In this document: positions 46,895 to 58,194 of the stretch, piece by piece | Layout of the letters: each line of letters starts with the position of its first letter | Position numbering within the stretch: the first letter of the stretch is position 1 | The notes under the pieces: generated by a model | Told to the model about the DNA's origin: nothing | The model's input: the letters and a program-made list of their open reading frames with translations, nothing else | The model's database searches: none | Translations under genes and position numbers: made by a program | Assembly (NCBI GenBank): GCA_016214695.1 | Contig: JACRNY010000001.1 | Location: 992,001 to 1,056,000, forward strand | Length of the DNA stretch: 64,000 bases | From: Nitrosomonadales bacterium | GTDB lineage: Bacteria; Pseudomonadota; Gammaproteobacteria; Burkholderiales; Gallionellaceae | Direction of reading: 5' to 3'

Positions 46895-47791
46895 TCAATG
46901 GAAAAGGTCTTTGAGTGCGTCTTCCAGCTTCTCGAAGCGGGGAGCCTGACCTGCGGCCTGCATCCGTTTCGGCAATACGCGCTGCCCTTCCAGCAACAAG
47001 CTGGCGGCTTCGCCCAGACTCAACTTCAGCAACGAGGCAGGCGCCACGAACGGTGCCGGGCGATGCAGCACGGCGGCGAGGGCCGCCGTGAATTCCCTGT
47101 TGGTGACCGGTGCAGGCGAGGTCATGTTGTAGGCACCCCGCATCTGTTCATCGCGCAGCAGCCGCAGCACCATCTCGACGTAGTCGTCGATATGCACCCA
47201 ACTCATCCATTGCCGCCCGTCTCCGATCCTGGCGCCCATTCCCATTTTGAACGGCATCACCATGCGCCCGAGCAAACCGCCTTGCCTGCTCAGGATCAGG
47301 CCAGTACGCAACAGGCAGACCCGCACGCCATATTGTTCAGCGGCAAGCGCTGCCGTTTCCCAGTCCACACATAGTCGCGCAGGAAAGTCAGCGCCCGCTC
47401 CGGATGTCTCATGCAGCGACTCGTCACCGCGGCCGCCGTAATATCCGATGGCGGACCCGCTGAGCAACACCGAAGGTTTCTGTGAGGCCGCCGCGATGCG
47501 CTGCACCAGTGTTTCAGTCAGTGCGATGCGGCTATCACGCAATATCCGTTTACGCTGTTCGGTCCAGCGCGCATCCACGATGGGTTCACCCGCCAGATTG
47601 ATCACGGCATCGAAAGCCATGTCCGGCTTCCATTCCGTCAGGGCCCCTATCGCATGCACCGCGGCGCCGCATTTGGCCGCCACCGTCTGCGGCTTGCGGC
47701 TGAACACCGTCACTTCGTTTCCTTCTGCCAGCAGCGCCCGGCACAGGCACTGTCCGATCAGTCCCGTTCCGCCCGTCATCAAGATACGCAT
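46895..47791 (-). CDS. SDR39U1-family epimerase (YfcH-like)
   Basis: The 298 residues begin with ILMTGGTGLIGQCLCRAL and match the TIGR01777 family, with NLAGEPI.. and SGSAIGYYG followed by the C-terminal DUF1731 part. The substrate is unknown. AGGGGG precedes the chosen ATG. It diverges from bioA with about 60 bases between. Confidence 0.9.
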   Translation of the reverse strand: MRILMTGGTGLIGQCLCRALLAEGNEVTVFSRKPQTVAAKCGAAVHAIGALTEWKPDMAFDAVINLAGEPIVDARWTEQRKRILRDSRIALTETLVQRIAAASQKPSVLLSGSAIGYYGGRGDESLHETSGAGADFPARLCVDWETAALAAEQYGVRVCLLRTGLILSRQGGLLGRMVMPFKMGMGARIGDGRQWMSWVHIDDYVEMVLRLLRDEQMRGAYNMTSPAPVTNREFTAALAAVLHRPAPFVAPASLLKLSLGEAASLLLEGQRVLPKRMQAAGQAPRFEKLEDALKDLFH

Positions 47792-47859
47792 GGCAGCCCC
47801 CTTAATGTGTGCACGATGAACATATCTTACTCCGCGCAAAGTCCGTTATGATGGAGTGC

Positions 47860-49176
47860 ATGCCAGCTTCTTCAGACCTCCTTTCCCGCAGCCTCTCCGC
47901 CGTTTGGCATCCCTGTACCCAGATGAAGCGGCACGAGACGCTGCCGCTGGTGCCCATCGCGCGCGGCGAAGGCGTGTGGCTTTACGATTTCGACGGCAAT
48001 CGCTATCTCGATACGGTCAGTTCCTGGTGGGTGAACCTGTTCGGCCACTGCAACCCGCGCATCAATGCCGCCATCACCGACCAGCTTGGCAAACTGGAAC
48101 ATGTGATGCTGGCCGGCTTCACCCACGAGCCGGTGGTGCAACTCCCGGAACGACTGCGCGAACTCGCACCTTCCGGTCTGGGACATTGCTTCTACGGCTC
48201 GGACGGGGCGTCGGCCACCGAGATCGCGCTGAAGATGAGTGCTCACTACTGGCGCAACAGCGGCAAAACGACAAAGACACAATTCCTCAGCCTGCAGAAC
48301 AGCTATCACGGCGAGACCTTGGGCGCGCTGTCGGTGACCGATGTCGCGCTGTTCCGCGATGCCTATGGCTCGCTGATCACACAACATGCCACCGTGCCCA
48401 GTCCGGACTGGCGCAATGCGAAACATGAGGAAAGCGCGGAGAGCTACGCCCGGCGTTGCGCCGATGTGCTCGCCGAACACCTGCAGCAGCACCACGCGCA
48501 CATCGCCGCCTTCATCGTCGAACCGCTGATCCAGGGTGCCGCGGGCATGGCGATGTATCACGCCGCTTATCTGCGCCATGCGCGCGAACTCTGTTCCAAA
48601 TACGATGTGCACCTGATCGCCGACGAGATCGCGGTCGGCATGGGGCGCACCGGCACCTTGTTCGCCTGCGAACAAGCGAACATCCGGCCGGATTTCCTGC
48701 TGATCTCGAAGGGCATCACCGGCGGTTATCTGCCGCTGTCGGTGGTGATGACGACCGACGACATCTACAGTGCCTTCTACGCCGACGACACCGCGCGCGG
48801 TTTCCTGCACTCGCATTCCTATACCGGCAACCCGCTGGCCTGCCGTGCCGCACTGGCCACGCTGGATATCTTTGCGCAGGACGATGTGCTCAATGCCAAC
48901 CGGGCCAAGGCAGCCAGTTTCAACCGCATCGCGCAGCCACTGCGCGAACATCCCAAAGTCAGGAACTTCCGCAACACCGGGATGGTCTGGGCATTCGAGG
49001 TGGACACGCCGCATGCGGATTTCGCGCAGCGCTGCTTCTCGCTCGGGCTGCGGCAGGAACTGCTGTTGCGCCCGATGGGCAACACGGTATATTTCATGCC
49101 GCCTTATGTGATCGGTGAAGACGAGATGCAACTGCTCGTCACGCGCACCCTGAAAGTGATCGATGCATTGATATGA
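47860..49176 (+). CDS. bioA: Adenosylmethionine-8-amino-7-oxononanoate aminotransferase
   Basis: BioA makes 7,8-diaminopelargonic acid in biotin synthesis, with S-adenosylmethionine as amino donor. The 438 residues carry HPCTQMK near the start, YGSDGASATEIALK, and the PLP lysine in LISKGITGGYLPLS. Several ATGs are close together (47848, 47851, 47860), so the start may be up to four codons earlier. The stop overlaps dacB by four bases. No other bio gene is adjacent. Confidence 0.93.
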   Translation: MPASSDLLSRSLSAVWHPCTQMKRHETLPLVPIARGEGVWLYDFDGNRYLDTVSSWWVNLFGHCNPRINAAITDQLGKLEHVMLAGFTHEPVVQLPERLRELAPSGLGHCFYGSDGASATEIALKMSAHYWRNSGKTTKTQFLSLQNSYHGETLGALSVTDVALFRDAYGSLITQHATVPSPDWRNAKHEESAESYARRCADVLAEHLQQHHAHIAAFIVEPLIQGAAGMAMYHAAYLRHARELCSKYDVHLIADEIAVGMGRTGTLFACEQANIRPDFLLISKGITGGYLPLSVVMTTDDIYSAFYADDTARGFLHSHSYTGNPLACRAALATLDIFAQDDVLNANRAKAASFNRIAQPLREHPKVRNFRNTGMVWAFEVDTPHADFAQRCFSLGLRQELLLRPMGNTVYFMPPYVIGEDEMQLLVTRTLKVIDALI

Positions 49177-50600
49177 GACGTCTCTACGCCACATTGTTTC
49201 TCTGCCTTGCTGCCGGCGCGCAGGCCGTATCGCTTCCTGTCGAGGTCAGGCAAGAGCTGAAAAAGGCGCGCATTCCCGAGTCCGGGATCGCCGTTGAAGT
49301 ACGCGAAGTCGGCAGACAAACGCCTCTCATCAGCATCAACTCCCGGCACGCGATGAATCCGGCTTCCACCATGAAGCTGCTCACCACCTATGCCGCGCTC
49401 GACCTGCTCGGCCCGGCCTATACCTGGAGAACCGAAGCATGGATCGAGGGCGAACTGAAGGATGGCGTTCTGAACGGCAATCTGGTCCTGAAAGGCTACG
49501 GCGACCCCAAATTCACCATCGAGCAGTTCTGGCTGTGGCTGAGTGAATTGCGCGACCGCGGGCTGCGCGAGATCCATGGCGACCTGATACTGGATCGCAG
49601 CTATTTCGACCTGCCTCCCTACGATCCGGGCGAGTTCGACAGCGACCCGGTGCGCGCCTACAACGTCGGGCCGGATGCCCTGCTGCTCAACTTCAACACC
49701 TTGCGCTTCCGCTATACACCCGACGGCAACGGCATGAAGGTGATCACCGAGCCGCGGCTGGAAGGATTCAAACTTGATAACCAACTCGTGCCGCATCCGC
49801 CTTCCGGCGATTGCGACGACTGGAACGACACCATCCTCACCCAGACGAGCGGCGACAGTGTCGTCCTGCAGGGCGGTTATCCCAGCGACTGCGGCGAACG
49901 CGAGCAACGCCTCAACATCCTGCCGCACACGCGTTATGTGGAATCGGTGTTCCGTGCGGTCTGGCAGGAAGTCGGCGGCACATTGAAAGGGAACGTGCGC
50001 GAAGGGACGGCCGCGGCGAATGCGCAGCTGCTCTCGACCCACCATTCGGAACCGCTGAACAGCGTCATCCGCGACATCAACAAGTTCAGCAACAACGTGA
50101 TGGCACGGCAGCTCTTCCTCACCCTGGGTTCGGCCTCCCTCCAGCCCTCGCTCGCGGCAGAGTGGGGGTTGAGTGCGGTTCCTCTCAACACGGAACGCAG
50201 CATCGAAACGGTGCAAGGCTGGTTGCAGCGGCAAGGCCTGCATTTCCCGGAACTGGTACTGGAGAACGGTGCCGGTCTTTCGCGCAGGGAACGCATCAGC
50301 GCGCGTCACCTCGCGCAACTGCTGCAACATGCGGCCGATCATCCGCTCAGTTCGGAACTGCAATCCTCCATGCCGATACTGGGGGTCGACGGTTCGGTGA
50401 GAAAACGTCTGAAGGACAGCCCTGCCGTCAGCCACGCCCATCTCAAGACAGGCACACTGGATGGCGTGAAGACCATCGCCGGTTATGTCCGCTCGAAGAA
50501 CGGCAAGGAATGGATCGTGGTGTTCTTCATCAACCACTACAACGCCAAGCGCGGGCAGGACGCGCAGGACGCACTGATCGAGTGGCTGCAACAGCGCTAG
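49173..50600 (+). CDS. dacB: D-alanyl-D-alanine carboxypeptidase/endopeptidase (PBP4)
   Basis: The 475-residue periplasmic enzyme trims peptidoglycan. It has a signal peptide (LYATLFLCLAAGAQA), the active-site S65-T-M-K68, SNN in KFSNNVMAR, and KTG in HLKTGTLDG, with the class C insertion between the first two motifs. It is coupled to bioA by an ATGA overlap. Confidence 0.95.
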   Translation: MRRLYATLFLCLAAGAQAVSLPVEVRQELKKARIPESGIAVEVREVGRQTPLISINSRHAMNPASTMKLLTTYAALDLLGPAYTWRTEAWIEGELKDGVLNGNLVLKGYGDPKFTIEQFWLWLSELRDRGLREIHGDLILDRSYFDLPPYDPGEFDSDPVRAYNVGPDALLLNFNTLRFRYTPDGNGMKVITEPRLEGFKLDNQLVPHPPSGDCDDWNDTILTQTSGDSVVLQGGYPSDCGEREQRLNILPHTRYVESVFRAVWQEVGGTLKGNVREGTAAANAQLLSTHHSEPLNSVIRDINKFSNNVMARQLFLTLGSASLQPSLAAEWGLSAVPLNTERSIETVQGWLQRQGLHFPELVLENGAGLSRRERISARHLAQLLQHAADHPLSSELQSSMPILGVDGSVRKRLKDSPAVSHAHLKTGTLDGVKTIAGYVRSKNGKEWIVVFFINHYNAKRGQDAQDALIEWLQQR

Positions 50601-50601
50601 A

Positions 50602-52065
50602 TCACAACCCCAGTTCGCTCCACATCGCATCCACCCTGGCTTTCACCGCTGCGTCCATCACGATGGGCGTACCCCATTCGCGCTGCGTCTCGCCCGGCCA
50701 CTTGTTGGTGGCGTCCAGTCCCATCTTGCCGCCGAGCCCACTCACGGGCGAGGCGAAATCGAGGTAGTCGATGGGCGTGTTCTCCACCAGCAGCGTGTCG
50801 CGCACCGGGTCCATGCGCGTGGTGATCGCCCACATCACTTCCTTCCAGTCGCGCGTATCGATATCGTCGTCCACCACGATGATGAACTTGGTGTACATGA
50901 ACTGGCGCAGGAAACTCCACACGCCGAACATCACGCGCTTGGCGTGCCCGGCGTATTGCTTCTTGATGCTCACCACCGCCATGCGATAGCTGCACCCTTC
51001 CGGCGGCAGATAGAAATCGGCGATCTCGGGGAATTGCTTCTGCAGCAGCGGCACGAACACCTCGTTCAGTGCCACGCCCAGCATGGCCGGTTCGTCGGGC
51101 GGCTTGCCGGTGTAGGTGCTGTGGTAAATGGGATCGCGGCGCATGGTGATGCGCTGGATGGTGAACACGGGGAAATGATCCTGCTCGTTGTAGTAACCGG
51201 TATGGTCGCCGTATGGCCCTTCCAGCGCGGTCTCGCCCGGATGGATCACCCCTTCCAGCACGATCTCGGCAGAAGCAGGCACTTGCAGATCGCTGCCGAT
51301 GCATTTCACCAACTCCGTTTTGCTGCCGCGCAGCAACCCCGCGAACTGGTATTCGGACAAGGAATCCGGCACCGGCGTCACCGCGCCAAGGATGGTGGCC
51401 GGATCGGCGCCGATCACCACCGCGACCGGATACGGCTGCCCCGGATTCTTTTCGCAGTGATCGCGGAAATCCAGCGCGCCACCGCGATGCGCCAGCCAGC
51501 GCATGATGACCTTGTTCGGGCCGATGACCTGCTGGCGATAGATACCCAGATTCTGGCGCGGTTTGTTCGGCCCGCGTGTGACCACCAAACCCCAGGTGAT
51601 AAGCGGCGCGATGTCACCCGGCCAGCAATGCTGGATAGGCAATTTCGACAGGTCGACATCTTTGCCTTCCCACACGATCTCCTGGCACGGCGCGGACGAC
51701 AGCACCTTGGGCGACATGGTGAGTACCTGCTTCAGGATCGGCCATTTCTCCCACGCATCCTTCAAACCTTTGGGCGGCTCCGGTTCTTTCAGATAGGCGA
51801 GCAGCTTGCCGACCTCGCGCAAGGCGGCTGTGGACTCTTCGCCCATGCCCAGCGCCACGCGGCGCGGCGTGCCGAACAAATTGGCGAGCACCGGCATCTT
51901 GTGACCGACGACGTTCTCGAACAGCAGCGCCGGCCCCTGCGCGCGCAACACGCGGTCGCAGATCTCGGTCATTTCCAGATGCGTGGAAACGGGAGCGCTG
52001 ATACGCTTGAGCTCGCCCTGCTTCTCAAGCTGGGCAATGAAATCGCGCAGATCATGGTATTTCAT
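50602..52065 (-). CDS. ubiD: 4-hydroxy-3-polyprenylbenzoate decarboxylase
   Basis: UbiD decarboxylates the ubiquinone precursor with prenylated FMN from UbiX. The 487 residues show the family's opening [40 protein letters not shown] and [11 protein letters not shown]. It converges on dacB with only a base between the stops. Confidence 0.95.
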   Translation of the reverse strand: MKYHDLRDFIAQLEKQGELKRISAPVSTHLEMTEICDRVLRAQGPALLFENVVGHKMPVLANLFGTPRRVALGMGEESTAALREVGKLLAYLKEPEPPKGLKDAWEKWPILKQVLTMSPKVLSSAPCQEIVWEGKDVDLSKLPIQHCWPGDIAPLITWGLVVTRGPNKPRQNLGIYRQQVIGPNKVIMRWLAHRGGALDFRDHCEKNPGQPYPVAVVIGADPATILGAVTPVPDSLSEYQFAGLLRGSKTELVKCIGSDLQVPASAEIVLEGVIHPGETALEGPYGDHTGYYNEQDHFPVFTIQRITMRRDPIYHSTYTGKPPDEPAMLGVALNEVFVPLLQKQFPEIADFYLPPEGCSYRMAVVSIKKQYAGHAKRVMFGVWSFLRQFMYTKFIIVVDDDIDTRDWKEVMWAITTRMDPVRDTLLVENTPIDYLDFASPVSGLGGKMGLDATNKWPGETQREWGTPIVMDAAVKARVDAMWSELGL

Positions 52066-52089
52066 GCTTTAACCCCCAAAAGCCTTCTT

Positions 52090-52193
52090 CCGCAGATTAC
52101 GCTGATTACTCAGATTGAAAAACCAAGCATTCTGGAGTAGTCCGGCTCCATCTTTCCTGCAGTTTAATCTGCGTGAATCTGTGTAATCTGCGG
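52090..52193. repeat. Inverted AATCTGCG repeat cluster
   Basis: CCGCAGATTAC at the left pairs with GTAATCTGCGG at the right. The right side has three AATCTG(C/T)G units spaced 9-10 bases. It fills the spacer between ubiD and the acyltransferase gene and may be a REP-like element or a hairpin that ends transcription. Confidence 0.5.
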
Positions 52194-52202
52194 ATAACCG
52201 GT

Positions 52203-53072
52203 TTAATAAAACTTCGCTTCGCCTTCCGGTCGCGTCTTGAACCGCTTGTGCAACCAGAAATACTGCTCCGGCATCTCCAGCACGCGCTGTTCGATGAATT
52301 CGTTCATGCGCCGTGCATCGGCGATCTCGTCACCGCTCGGATAGTTCTCCCAGGCGGGATAGAACGTCAGCACATAACCCTGGCCGCCGGGAAGCACGCG
52401 CGTGATGCTGGGCACGATCTTCGCGCCGGTCATCCTGGCGATGCGCGGCACCGAGGTCATGGTGGCGGCTGGCACACCGAAGAAGGGGATGAACGCGCCC
52501 TCGCGCACGCCCTGGTCCTGATCGGGCGGGTAGATGAAAGGCATGTTCTCCTTCATTCCCTTGATGATGGGACGCAGGCCTTCCTGGCGCGCGTACAGGC
52601 GCTGGTTGCGGAAACGGCAGCGCTTCTGCAACAACAGATCAGACAGGTACAGGTTCTTCTGTTTGGAATACATACACACGGTATCCACCTGCTGCGCGAT
52701 CCACTGCCCGCCGGTATCCATGCCGACGAAATGCGGCGTGAGCAGGATCATCGGCTGGCCCTTCACGGCTTCGAAGTGTTCGACGCCTTCGACGCGGATC
52801 AGCGAATTGATGCGCTCCGCACTGGCCCACCACACGATGCTGCGCTCGATCAATCCGCGCATGAACATGCGGAAATGCGCACGCAGCAACTTGCGGCGTG
52901 CCTTCTCGTCCATATCCGGGAAACACAACTTGAGATTGATGTCGCCCACATTGCGCCGTTCCTTCGCCAGCGGATAGGCAAATGTACCAAGCACATTGCC
53001 GATGGCAACGATCACGCGGAACGGCAGAAAATGGATCAACCAGAAGATGAAAACGCCGAGACGAACAATCAT
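52203..53072 (-). CDS. LpxL/HtrB-family acyltransferase (HX4D type)
   Basis: The 289-residue inner-membrane enzyme has an N-terminal hydrophobic segment and the acyltransferase motif HFVGMD, plus PPDQDQG and FFGVPAATMT. Family members add a secondary acyl chain to lipid A. It lies next to a second family member on the same strand, so the two may add different chains. Which chain each adds cannot be told. Confidence 0.9.
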   Translation of the reverse strand: MIVRLGVFIFWLIHFLPFRVIVAIGNVLGTFAYPLAKERRNVGDINLKLCFPDMDEKARRKLLRAHFRMFMRGLIERSIVWWASAERINSLIRVEGVEHFEAVKGQPMILLTPHFVGMDTGGQWIAQQVDTVCMYSKQKNLYLSDLLLQKRCRFRNQRLYARQEGLRPIIKGMKENMPFIYPPDQDQGVREGAFIPFFGVPAATMTSVPRIARMTGAKIVPSITRVLPGGQGYVLTFYPAWENYPSGDEIADARRMNEFIEQRVLEMPEQYFWLHKRFKTRPEGEAKFY

Positions 53073-53084
53073 GTCGCATGCCTC

Positions 53085-53160
53085 TCTGAATAATGAATCG
53101 TCTGCGCCATGATCGTTTCCCTCACCCCCGCGCCCCCTCTCCCGGTGGGCGAGGGGTACA
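53085..53160 (-). repeat. Dispersed repeat copy B
   Basis: This matches copy A at 32098-32170 over about 70 bases including the CATGGC(A/G)CAGACGA tail, in the opposite orientation relative to the window. It lies between the two acyltransferase genes. A shorter relative is at 61600-61635. Confidence 0.65.
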
Positions 53161-53193
53161 GGCGGAAGCTTCGCTGACTTACTTTTACCAGCA

Positions 53194-54057
53194 TCAATGC
53201 TCCTTGCTTGCGTCCGGCGGCAACGCGCCGCGCGGGACTTTGTAACGGTTGTAACTCCACAGGTACTGCTCGGGGTGGTTGCGTATCACCACTTCCAGCG
53301 CCGCGTTCATTTGTCTCGGGATAGAACTGTTCGTATCGAAAGCCAGCGGGGTGAAATGCAGCGCATAACCCTCACCGTTGGGCAAGCGCTCGCTGGCGCA
53401 CATCACCACGCCTGCCCCGCTCGCCTCGACCAGACGCCCGATCAGCGTCATGGTGTACGCGGGACGGCCGAAGAACGGCGCCCACTCGCCCTCGCCGTTG
53501 CCCGGCACCTGGTCCGGCAGCACGCCGATGACCTGCCCCTTTTTAAGCGCCTTGAGCAACTGGCGCACGCCGCCCAGGTCGGTCGGTGCCAGCTTCATCT
53601 GGCCGCGCTCGCGTCCTTCGTGCATGAGGGTGTCCAGGAACTTCCAGCGCGGCACGCGATACATGCAGGTCATCGGGGTGTGCGCAGCGATATACAGACC
53701 GATGACTTCGAAACAACCGATATGCGGCGTCAGCACGATCACCCCTTTGCCTTGCGCCTGCGCCGCTTCGAAATGTTCCCAGCCGTGGCATTGCCTGACG
53801 CTGGCGACCACTTTTTCAAAAGGACGTCGCCATACCCAGGGCAGCTCCATCACCCCCTTGCCCATCTCGCGGATGTTGGTGTGCAGCAGATTTTTCGTTT
53901 CCGGCTGCGAACGCGCCAGTCCGGCTTTTTGCAGGTTTTCGCGCAAACGGGATGAATATCGCTTTGAAAACAGATAGGTCATCCAGCCGAACAACGCGCC
54001 GATGCGGTGCAATACCGACAGGGGCAGGCGCGCTAGCACATCAAACAGAATAACCAT
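53194..54057 (-). CDS. LpxL/HtrB-family acyltransferase (HX4E type)
   Basis: The 287 residues have an N-terminal membrane segment, HIGCFE in the position of the acyltransferase HX4D/E motif, and LPDQVPG and FFGRPAYTMT. It is a second, clearly diverged lipid A-type acyltransferase. It diverges from metK with about 80 bases between starts. Confidence 0.88.
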   Translation of the reverse strand: MVILFDVLARLPLSVLHRIGALFGWMTYLFSKRYSSRLRENLQKAGLARSQPETKNLLHTNIREMGKGVMELPWVWRRPFEKVVASVRQCHGWEHFEAAQAQGKGVIVLTPHIGCFEVIGLYIAAHTPMTCMYRVPRWKFLDTLMHEGRERGQMKLAPTDLGGVRQLLKALKKGQVIGVLPDQVPGNGEGEWAPFFGRPAYTMTLIGRLVEASGAGVVMCASERLPNGEGYALHFTPLAFDTNSSIPRQMNAALEVVIRNHPEQYLWSYNRYKVPRGALPPDASKEH

Positions 54058-54139
54058 TCGAGAAAACCCATTAAATCAACAAGGCGGGGATTTGATATAC
54101 TGCGCGCCCATTTACTGTTGAAGCAACAATCGGAGAGCC

Positions 54140-55303
54140 ATGAGCGAATACTTCTTTACATCCGAATCCGTGTCCGAGGGCCATCCGGACAAGGTAGCAG
54201 ACCAGATCTCCGACGCCATCGTGGACGCGATTCTAGCGCAGGACAAACATTCCCGCATCGCGGCCGAGACATTGTGCAACACCGGACTGGTCGTTCTGGC
54301 CGGTGAGATCACCACCTCCGCCAACGTCGACTACATCCAGGTCGCACGCGACACCATCAAGCGCATCGGTTACGACAACACCGAATACGGTATCGACTAC
54401 AAAGGCTGCGCCGTGCTGGTAGCTTACGACAAGCAAAGCCCGGACATCGCCCAGGGCGTGAACAAGGCCTACGACGACGGCCTCGACCAGGGCGCCGGCG
54501 ACCAGGGCCTGATGTTCGGTTACGCCTGCACCGAGACCGACACGCTGATGCCGCTGCCGATCTACCTGTCGCACCGCATCGTCGAGCGCCAGGCGCAACT
54601 GCGCCACGACGGCCGCCTGAAGTGGCTGCGTCCGGACGCGAAATCTCAGGTCACCATCAAATATGTCGACGGCAAACCGTACTGCATCGACACCGTCGTG
54701 CTCTCCACCCAGCACGCACCCGAGATGACGCTGGAACAGATCCGCGAAGCTGCCATTGAAGAGATCATCAAGCCGGTATTGCCCAAGGAGCTGATCAAGG
54801 GCGAGATCAAATATCTGGTGAACCCGACCGGCCGTTTCGTCGTCGGCGGCCCGCAGGGCGACTGCGGCCTGACCGGGCGCAAGATCATCGTCGACACCTA
54901 CGGCGGCGCAGCCCCGCACGGCGGCGGCGCCTTCTCCGGCAAGGACCCCTCCAAGGTCGACCGCTCGGCTGCTTACGCCGGACGTTATGTGGCGAAGAAC
55001 ATCGTCGCTGCCGGCCTGGCCGACAAGTGCCAGATCCAGGTTTCCTACGCCATCGGCGTGGCCAAGCCCACCAGCGTGATGGTCACCACCTTCGGCACCG
55101 GCAAGATCTCCGACGAGAAGATCGCCGAACTGGTGCAGAAGCATTTCGACCTGCGCCCGAAGGGCATCGTGCAGATGCTCGATCTGCTGCGTCCGATCTA
55201 TCAAAAGACGGCCGCCTACGGCCACTTTGGTCGTGAAGAGCCGGAGTTCCGTTGGGAAGCCACGGATAAGGCTGCGGCACTTCGTGCCGATGCTGGCTTG
55301 TAA
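54140..55303 (+). CDS. metK: S-adenosylmethionine synthetase
   Basis: MetK makes S-adenosylmethionine from methionine and ATP. The 387 residues contain [24 protein letters not shown], and [22 protein letters not shown] precedes the ATG. It starts the methyl-cycle block that continues with ahcY and metF. I see no SAM riboswitch in the short leader. Confidence 0.98.
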   Translation: MSEYFFTSESVSEGHPDKVADQISDAIVDAILAQDKHSRIAAETLCNTGLVVLAGEITTSANVDYIQVARDTIKRIGYDNTEYGIDYKGCAVLVAYDKQSPDIAQGVNKAYDDGLDQGAGDQGLMFGYACTETDTLMPLPIYLSHRIVERQAQLRHDGRLKWLRPDAKSQVTIKYVDGKPYCIDTVVLSTQHAPEMTLEQIREAAIEEIIKPVLPKELIKGEIKYLVNPTGRFVVGGPQGDCGLTGRKIIVDTYGGAAPHGGGAFSGKDPSKVDRSAAYAGRYVAKNIVAAGLADKCQIQVSYAIGVAKPTSVMVTTFGTGKISDEKIAELVQKHFDLRPKGIVQMLDLLRPIYQKTAAYGHFGREEPEFRWEATDKAAALRADAGL

Positions 55304-55310
55304 GGAATAA

Positions 55311-55391
55311 TGTAGGGTGGGCACGTTTTTGTGCCCACGCGGAAATTTTCACGTAACACTCGTGGGCACAAATAAACGTGCCCACCCTACA
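55311..55391. repeat. Nested REP-like hairpin between metK and ahcY
   Basis: Perfect 18-base outer arms (TGTAGGGTGGGCACGTTT and its complement at 55374-55391) enclose perfect 11-base inner arms (55329-55339 and 55361-55371). Each half can also fold on its own through GTGGGCAC/GTGCCCAC. This is two REP units in inverted arrangement. It should stop or slow transcription from metK before the riboswitch. Confidence 0.8.
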
Positions 55392-55409
55392 AAACCGTAT
55401 CACCCATCC

Positions 55410-55494
55410 CCCCGAGGGGCGCTGCAGCAGTCACCGTTCGGTGAATCTGTCAGGCTCGGCGGGGATGGCTCAACATGTAGCAACGGCGCCCATT
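55410..55494 (+). promoter_or_regulatory. S-adenosylhomocysteine (SAH) riboswitch
   Basis: The leader of ahcY has the SAH riboswitch core: CCGAGGGGCGCTGCAGC, a TCACC/GGTGA hairpin, CAGGCTCGG and CAACGGCGCCC. GGGCGC (55417-55422) pairs with GCGCCC (55486-55491). CCGAG (55412-55416) can form the pseudoknot with CTCGG (55455-55459). SAH binding raises expression of ahcY in known members, which removes the inhibitor SAH. It ends about 30 bases before the ahcY start. Confidence 0.88.
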
Positions 55495-55524
55495 CATTAA
55501 CTTATCAAATGAATGGAGTGCAAT

Positions 55525-56925
<1,401 letters not shown>

Positions 56926-56949
56926 TCGACCCGATAGAGGTATGATGAC

Positions 56950-56976
56950 GAGGGGCGGACGTGAGGTTCGCCCCTC
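56950..56976 (+). terminator. Hairpin after ahcY
   Basis: GAGGGGCG pairs with CGCCCCTC over an 11-base loop and is followed by TTAACTTGTT. It may attenuate transcription into the membrane protein and metF genes. The T tract is interrupted, so read-through is likely. Confidence 0.5.
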
Positions 56977-56996
56977 TTAACTTGTTAAACGGAATA

Positions 56997-57386
56997 ATGC
57001 TGATACGACTGTTGCTCATCTGGACCCTGAACGCCCTCGCCCTGGTGGCGGTGGCGAGCTTCGTGCCGGGCATCCATGTCGACGGGTTCATGGCGGCGTT
57101 CATCGCGGCCTTCATCCTCGGTCTGGTCAACACGCTCATCCGCCCCGTCCTGCTGGTGCTGACCCTGCCGGTCACCCTGCTCACGCTGGGACTGTTCATC
57201 TTCGTCATCAACGGCCTGATGTTCTGGTTCGCCGGTTCCATCCTGCGCGGTTTCGTGGTCGAAGGGTTCTGGTATGGCGTCATGGGCGCGGCCTTGTACA
57301 GCATCTTCTCCTGGGCGCTGAGTTCAGCCGCCGCACAACTTCTCGTGAGGAAACATGAGCAACCCAAAGACACCGATAAGTTTTGA
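56997..57386 (+). CDS. Phage-holin-4-2-like (DUF360) membrane protein
   Basis: The 129-residue protein has four membrane helices and matches the family once called phage holin 4_2 (PF04020), with FILGLVNTLIRPVLLVLTLPVTLLTLG split over two helices. It is a common chromosomal inner-membrane protein of unknown role. It regularly sits between ahcY and metF in related bacteria. Its end overlaps metF by 32 bases. I used the ATG at 56997, preceded by GGA. Confidence 0.85.
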   Translation: MLIRLLLIWTLNALALVAVASFVPGIHVDGFMAAFIAAFILGLVNTLIRPVLLVLTLPVTLLTLGLFIFVINGLMFWFAGSILRGFVVEGFWYGVMGAALYSIFSWALSSAAAQLLVRKHEQPKDTDKF

Positions 57387-58194
57387 GTTCTTCCCGCCGC
57401 AGACGCCGGAGGGCGCCGAGAAACTGACAGCCGCGCGCCAGCGCCTGGCTGCGCTCAAGCCGGAGTTCTTCTCCGTCACCTTCGGCGCGGGCGGTTCCAC
57501 GCAGGACCGCACCATGGATACCATCAGGCAGATCCATGCCGAGGGCCACAACGCCGCGCCGCACCTGTCCTGCGTCGGTTCCACCCGCGACAACATCCGC
57601 GCCTTGCTGTTCGCCTACAAGGACATGGGCATCAAACGCATCGTCGCCCTGCGCGGCGACCTGCCTTCCGGCATGGCCAGCATAGGCGAGTTCCAGTATG
57701 CCAACGAACTGGTGTCGTTCATCCGTGCGCAGACCGGCGAACACTTCCACATCGAGGTCGCCGCCTATCCCGAATTCCACCCGCAGGCCAATTCGGCACG
57801 CGAGGACATGCTCAACTTCAAGCGCAAGATGAATGCGGGCGCCGATTCGGCCATCACGCAATACTTCTACAACGCCGATGCGTATTTCCGCTTCGTCGAA
57901 GAGACGCGCAAACTCGGCGTCACCGCGCCCATCGTGCCCGGCATCATGCCCATCGTGCGTTTCTCACAACTCGCGCGCTTCTCCGACTCCTGCGGCGCCG
58001 AGATTCCGCGCTGGATGCGCAAGACCATGGAAGGCTACGGCGATGACATCGAGTCCATCCAGAACTTCGGCCTCGACGTGGTCACACAACTGTGCGAGAA
58101 ACTCATCGCCGGCGGCGCGCCCGGTTTGCACTTCTACACGTTGAACCAGGCCAATGCCTCGATCGAGATCCTGAAACGCCTCGGCTACCGATGA
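57355..58194 (+). CDS. metF: 5,10-methylenetetrahydrofolate reductase
   Basis: MetF reduces methylene-THF to methyl-THF for methionine synthesis, with FAD. The 279 residues include SFEFFPPQTPEG, SVTFGAGGSTQDRT, and ALRGDLP. The start lies inside the end of the previous gene and the stop overlaps the next by four bases. With metK and ahcY it completes most of the methyl cycle here. Confidence 0.97.
   Translation: MSNPKTPISFEFFPPQTPEGAEKLTAARQRLAALKPEFFSVTFGAGGSTQDRTMDTIRQIHAEGHNAAPHLSCVGSTRDNIRALLFAYKDMGIKRIVALRGDLPSGMASIGEFQYANELVSFIRAQTGEHFHIEVAAYPEFHPQANSAREDMLNFKRKMNAGADSAITQYFYNADAYFRFVEETRKLGVTAPIVPGIMPIVRFSQLARFSDSCGAEIPRWMRKTMEGYGDDIESIQNFGLDVVTQLCEKLIAGGAPGLHFYTLNQANASIEILKRLGYR

Noticed and set aside
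54058..54139. Possible SAM riboswitch before metK
   Set aside because: The leader is only about 80 bases, includes the divergent gene's promoter, and shows none of the known SAM aptamer cores.
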